Shown here in pieces: positions 62,001 through 64,000 of a stretch of DNA of 64,000 nucleotides. Position 1 is the stretch's first letter, and every line of letters begins with the position of its first letter. A program made the position numbers and the translations under genes. The DNA comes from Cyclina sinensis (lineage: Eukaryota > Mollusca > Bivalvia > Venerida > Veneridae): NCBI GenBank assembly GCA_012932295.1, contig JAAONU010000006.1, positions 32,700,882-32,764,881 on the forward strand, given 5' to 3'. A model generated the notes under the pieces. The model had not been told where the DNA came from, did no database searches, and worked only from the letters and a program-made list of their open reading frames with translations.

Positions 62001-64000
62001 TTCTCTAAATCTATTGATTTAAATTAAACTTCATAGGCAATTTTTCTTTTCAAGTACCATATATACTCGCTTATAAGACGCTCTCGCTTATAAGACGCAC
62101 CCCTAACTTTGAGTTGAAAATATGTACATTTTGCATTGACCCTCTTATAAGACGCGGTCAGATTTTCACATCGTCCGAGGGGTTCATGAAATTTTGAACT
62201 TTCACTTGGAAACCCAACTGCTGTATTTGTTTTTGGTATTTTGAAAATATTTAAACAAAATTAATTTTAACATATTTTATTTAATTTTTGACAAGGTCTA
62301 ATTTAATTTTATTTCTTAAACCCCAGGAAAAACTTCCTACAAATACAGTGACATCCATTTATTAACAGCAACTGTATACATCCGGTACCGTATTTGAATT
62401 ATTTTTTAATACTTAATTACCTAAAGGTATGATCATACAAGCCGTAGCACTAACAATTCATCACATTGCCATAATTACCAATTATAACAAGAGCCATGTT
62501 ACACATGGTTAATCCCCCCGCCGGGAAGAAGCTACCTGAAGGTTGTACTTTCAAACACTTGATGTAATAATGTTTGAAGAAAATCCCACAAAAAATAGGC
62601 AAGGTAGAGTTATTGTTCTTGCAAACTGCACTTCCTACCAATGTGCTATGTCAGTGTATTAAGTTTGAAGAAAATCGCTCAAGCACTTTTTGAGTTATGC
62701 TTCGGACAAAGTTTTTCAATTAAATCTGATAAAGGGGAATAATTCTAAAAGTAGGCAAGGTAGAGTTATTATTCTTACACACTGCACCTCCTCCAAATGT
62801 GCTCTTTCGGTATATGAAGTTTGAAGAAAATCACTCAAGTACTTCTGGAGTTATGATCCCAACAAAACTGGAATGGACGCACGCATGGACGGACAGAGAC
62901 CATTTCTAATATCCCCTCCTCCTTTCGCGGGGATAATAAGTTCAAGAATTCAAGAATTAGATAAACATTTAAATGCTGGGATTTTTAAAATGTAAACAAG
63001 TAAATCTGATAAAGGGGAATAACTCTAAAAAATAGGCAAGGTAGAGTTATTGGACATGCACACTACACTATCTACCAATGTGCTCTGTTAGTGTATGAAA
63101 TTTGAATAAAATCCCTCAAGTAGTTTTGGAGTTATGCTCCGGACAAAATTTATTAAGTAATTCTGATAAAGGGGAATAACTCTAAAAATAGGCAAGGTAG
63201 AGTTATTGTTCTTGCACACTGCACTACCTACCAATGTGCTCTGTCAGTGTATGAAGTTTGAATAAAATCCCTCAAGTAGTTTTAGAGTTATGCTCTGGAC
63301 AAAATTTATCAAGTAATTCTGATAAAGGGGAATAACTCTAAAAATAGGCAAGGTAGAGTTATTGGACTTGCACATTGCACTACCTACCAATGTGCTCTGT
63401 CAGTGTACTGAGTTTGAATAAAATCCCTCAAGTAGTTTTGGAGTTATGCTCCGGACAAAATTTATCAAGTAATTCTAATAAAAAGGAATAACTCTAAAAA
63501 TAGGCAAGGTAGAGTTATTGGACTTGCACACTGCACTACCTACCAATGTGCTCTGTCAGTGTATGAAGTTTGAATAAAATCCCTCTAGCAGTTTTGGAGT
63601 TATGCTCCGGACAAAATTTATCAAGTAAATTTGATAAAGCGGAATAACTCTAAAAAAAGGCAAGGTAGAGTTATTGGACTTGCACATTGCACTACCTACT
63701 AATGTGCTCTGTCAGTGTATGAAGTTTGAATAAAATCCCTCAAGTAGTTTTGGAGTTATGCTCCGGACAAAATTGTTTCGGACGGACGCACGGACGGACG
63801 AAGGGCATTCCTAATATCCCCTCCGCCTTTGGCGGGGGGATAACAATGACAATTAATTGGTTAAAATTTGGCAAGCTGAAATGCCCTTAATCATATTGTA
63901 GCACAAGTAATGATCGGTCAACTATTTCTCGTATCATTTATTGAGTCTTTCACTTTAATTTCAATCGCGTCATTTTTTTACCGACGGCGCTATCACATTC
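55021..64000 (-). CDS. MEGF8: MEGF8 (multiple EGF-like domains 8), 3' part, seven exons, continues off the right edge
   Basis: MEGF8 is a large single-pass membrane protein of the attractin family. With MOSMO and the E3 ligase MGRN1 it lowers surface Smoothened and so dampens Hedgehog signalling. The order of EGF and laminin-EGF modules, the juxtamembrane block RFYMVFLS...LYFRQDQPHIDLFVFF, the single TM, and the cytoplasmic MASRPFAKV motif followed by IAIEPTDDG...VFQLPGGVNAP...CLGS match MEGF8 better than ATRN/ATRNL1. Exons found: 61508-61664, 59132-59327, 58236-58433, 57768-57916, 57177-57303, 56651-56870 and 55021-56003, all with GT-AG ends and compatible phases. The N-terminal CUB, kelch and PSI regions would lie right of the window. 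The last exon contains two frame breaks. Confidence 0.9.
56651..56870 (-). CDS. MEGF8: MEGF8 exon: last extracellular Cys-rich segment
   Basis: Encodes CAICKEYFLGTPTDGHHCYR, NKDYCFDPNTQRECTRNPTP, LGRTVFFVVQPKYVNVDIRV and TVDITVG. The C..C.E.F.G.P..G..CYR and LGRTV.F.VQPK..NVDIR.T.D.T.G blocks are distinctive of MEGF8. Phase 1 out joins GA of the last exon to give Gly. Confidence 0.92.
57177..57303 (-). CDS. MEGF8: MEGF8 exon: laminin-EGF module
   Basis: Encodes CMCNGHSDVCDSDSGLNCRC, then QNNTETKCN and EVKCHIEQ. The CxCNGH.D.C......C.CQNNTET.C pattern is a laminin EGF strongly conserved in MEGF8. Donor CAG|GTACGT, acceptor TTTCAG; phase 1 in, phase 0 out. Confidence 0.9.
57336..57402. repeat. 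Intronic sequence duplicated 1.35 kb away (copy 1)
   Basis: CACCATAACTCTGTCACATT, CATGTCTGACATAGGTATAG and CAGAAGCCTCAGTAA recur in a second MEGF8 intron at 58687-58753 with only about three differences over roughly 66 bp. Both copies have the same orientation. Confidence 0.85.
57768..57916 (-). CDS. MEGF8: MEGF8 exon: laminin-EGF module
   Basis: Encodes FSLLQPVGPKQKNDTMCMNC, then ADNTVDRRCERCVQGYF and LPNKPCT. The acceptor is set at CATTTCAG|TTTAGC because it is phase-compatible; an alternative acceptor at TATACAG, 34 codons upstream, is also in phase and cannot be excluded. The C-x2-C..N.....C..C..GYF pattern matches MEGF8. Confidence 0.85.
58236..58433 (-). CDS. MEGF8: MEGF8 exon: laminin-EGF continuation and linker
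   Basis: 66 codons, phase 0 at both ends: GTHCQHCMPLFVGNPENEGR, CVSCSDFCHSHSDICVS, then a linker with DITNLLLRFPDTKSARFIRE. The HCQ.CMPLFVG...G.CV.C..FC..HS.ICVS run matches the equivalent MEGF8 region. Confidence 0.88.
59132..59327 (-). CDS. MEGF8: MEGF8 exon: EGF plus start of laminin-EGF
   Basis: Encodes NGKLACMPVCHQGCVHGVCI, WPEKCFCHFGYVGENC, then CECNGHSNCESVERKDKC and CMNNTQ. The first Cys group is a classic EGF (C.C..G..G..C), the second the start of a laminin-type EGF that continues in the next exon (GTHCQHC). Confidence 0.9.
59511..60088. repeat. MITE-like element with CCAAYGCTCGGC inverted ends
   Basis: The left end CCAACGCTCGGC (59511-59522) is the inverse of the right GCCGAGCATTGG (60077-60088), with CAGCGTAAATC and GATTTTACGCC carrying the homology inward. 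Extra internal copies occur (CCAACACTCAGCG at about 59529; TACGCCGAGCATTGGTA at about 59878). No transposase frame. It lies in the MEGF8 intron right of exon 59132-59327. Confidence 0.6.
61508..61664 (-). CDS. MEGF8: MEGF8 exon: calcium-binding EGF module
   Basis: Encodes WSYARCPPEDECLNGHHNCD, then LDTQNCNDELDGFSCTCKKG and YINRTEE. The D-E-C...N...D.F.C.C pattern with Ile/Asp before the first Cys is a calcium-binding EGF. Phases 2 in and 2 out; the next junction GA|A gives Glu. This is the right-most exon I can find; 61665-64000 is intron and repeat. Confidence 0.88.
62056..62180. repeat. Fragment with repeated CTTATAAGACGC motif
   Basis: CTCGCTTATAAGACGCTCTC, GCTTATAAGACGCACCCCTA and CTCTTATAAGACGCGGTCAG occur within about 100 bp. 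TATAAGACGCACCC-type sequences recur near the ends of DNA transposons in many animals; I see no second terminus, so only a fragment is claimed. Confidence 0.4.
62509..63844. repeat. TIR-bounded tandem-repeat element (about 1.34 kb), TTAATCCCCCCGCC ends
   Basis: The left end TTAATCCCCCCGCC (62509-62522) is the near-inverse of the right GGCGGGGGGATAAC (63831-63844). Inside are about seven units of roughly 155 bp (GATAAAGGGGAATAACTCTA, AAAATAGGCAAGGTAGAGTT, CTACCAATGTGCTCTGTCAG, GTAGTTTTGGAGTTATGCTC). Two GGACG-rich tails each followed by a hairpin end occur (about 62875-62938 and 63778-63844), so it may be two abutting copies, the right one lacking a left end. It lies in the MEGF8 intron or upstream region. 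Confidence 0.78.

Noticed and set aside
1..64000. CRISPR array, operon, phage or bacterial defence system
   Set aside because: Spliced animal genes, AT-rich introns and retroelements throughout; the regular tandem repeats have no unique spacers of constant length.

Overview
This is animal nuclear DNA. Genes are split by many small GT-AG introns, intergenic sequence is AT-rich, and both identifiable host genes are metazoan. The repeats point to a bivalve mollusc, probably a heterodont clam: tandem-repeat elements with GGACGGACGG-type tails and hairpin ends, a Tc1 element, Ty3/gypsy and several LINE types. That taxonomic call is an inference from repeat style, not proof.

Layout. (1) 1-1390: intergenic, with a decayed Tc1-type transposase fragment. 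(2) About 1390-41240, minus strand: a complete SEC16 gene (SEC16A type). I could follow 28 coding exons from an ATG at 38394 to a TAG at 4576, with phase-compatible splice junctions; one non-coding first exon and a possible second leader exon lie upstream. The protein would be about 2160 residues: a long disordered N-terminus, alternating Arg/Asp-rich and Tyr-rich exons, the central conserved (Sec13/Sec23-binding) domain, and a conserved C-terminal tail. Its introns hold an apparently intact Tc1 transposon, a CAGGG-ended MITE, a 43-bp minisatellite and several hairpin-ended repeats. (3) 41250-50500: a transposon graveyard between the genes, with a CR1/L2-like LINE 3' end, a degenerate Ty3/gypsy element, and a 5'-truncated R2/NeSL-like retrotransposon nested in the gypsy with a clear 23-bp target duplication. 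(4) About 50500-64000, minus strand: the 3' part of MEGF8, seven exons encoding EGF/laminin-EGF modules, the transmembrane segment and the MASRP-containing tail; the rest of the gene lies beyond the right edge.

SEC16 organises ER exit sites for COPII export; MEGF8 is a single-pass membrane protein that attenuates Hedgehog signalling. They are on the same strand, but nothing here suggests joint regulation.

The most notable anomaly is a set of frame breaks inside conserved exons that otherwise splice perfectly. Four are single-base excesses and two are +2 (or -1). The insertion bias in two unrelated genes suggests residual long-read assembly error rather than pseudogenes, but this can be tested. 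I found no CRISPR, operon or other prokaryotic system.
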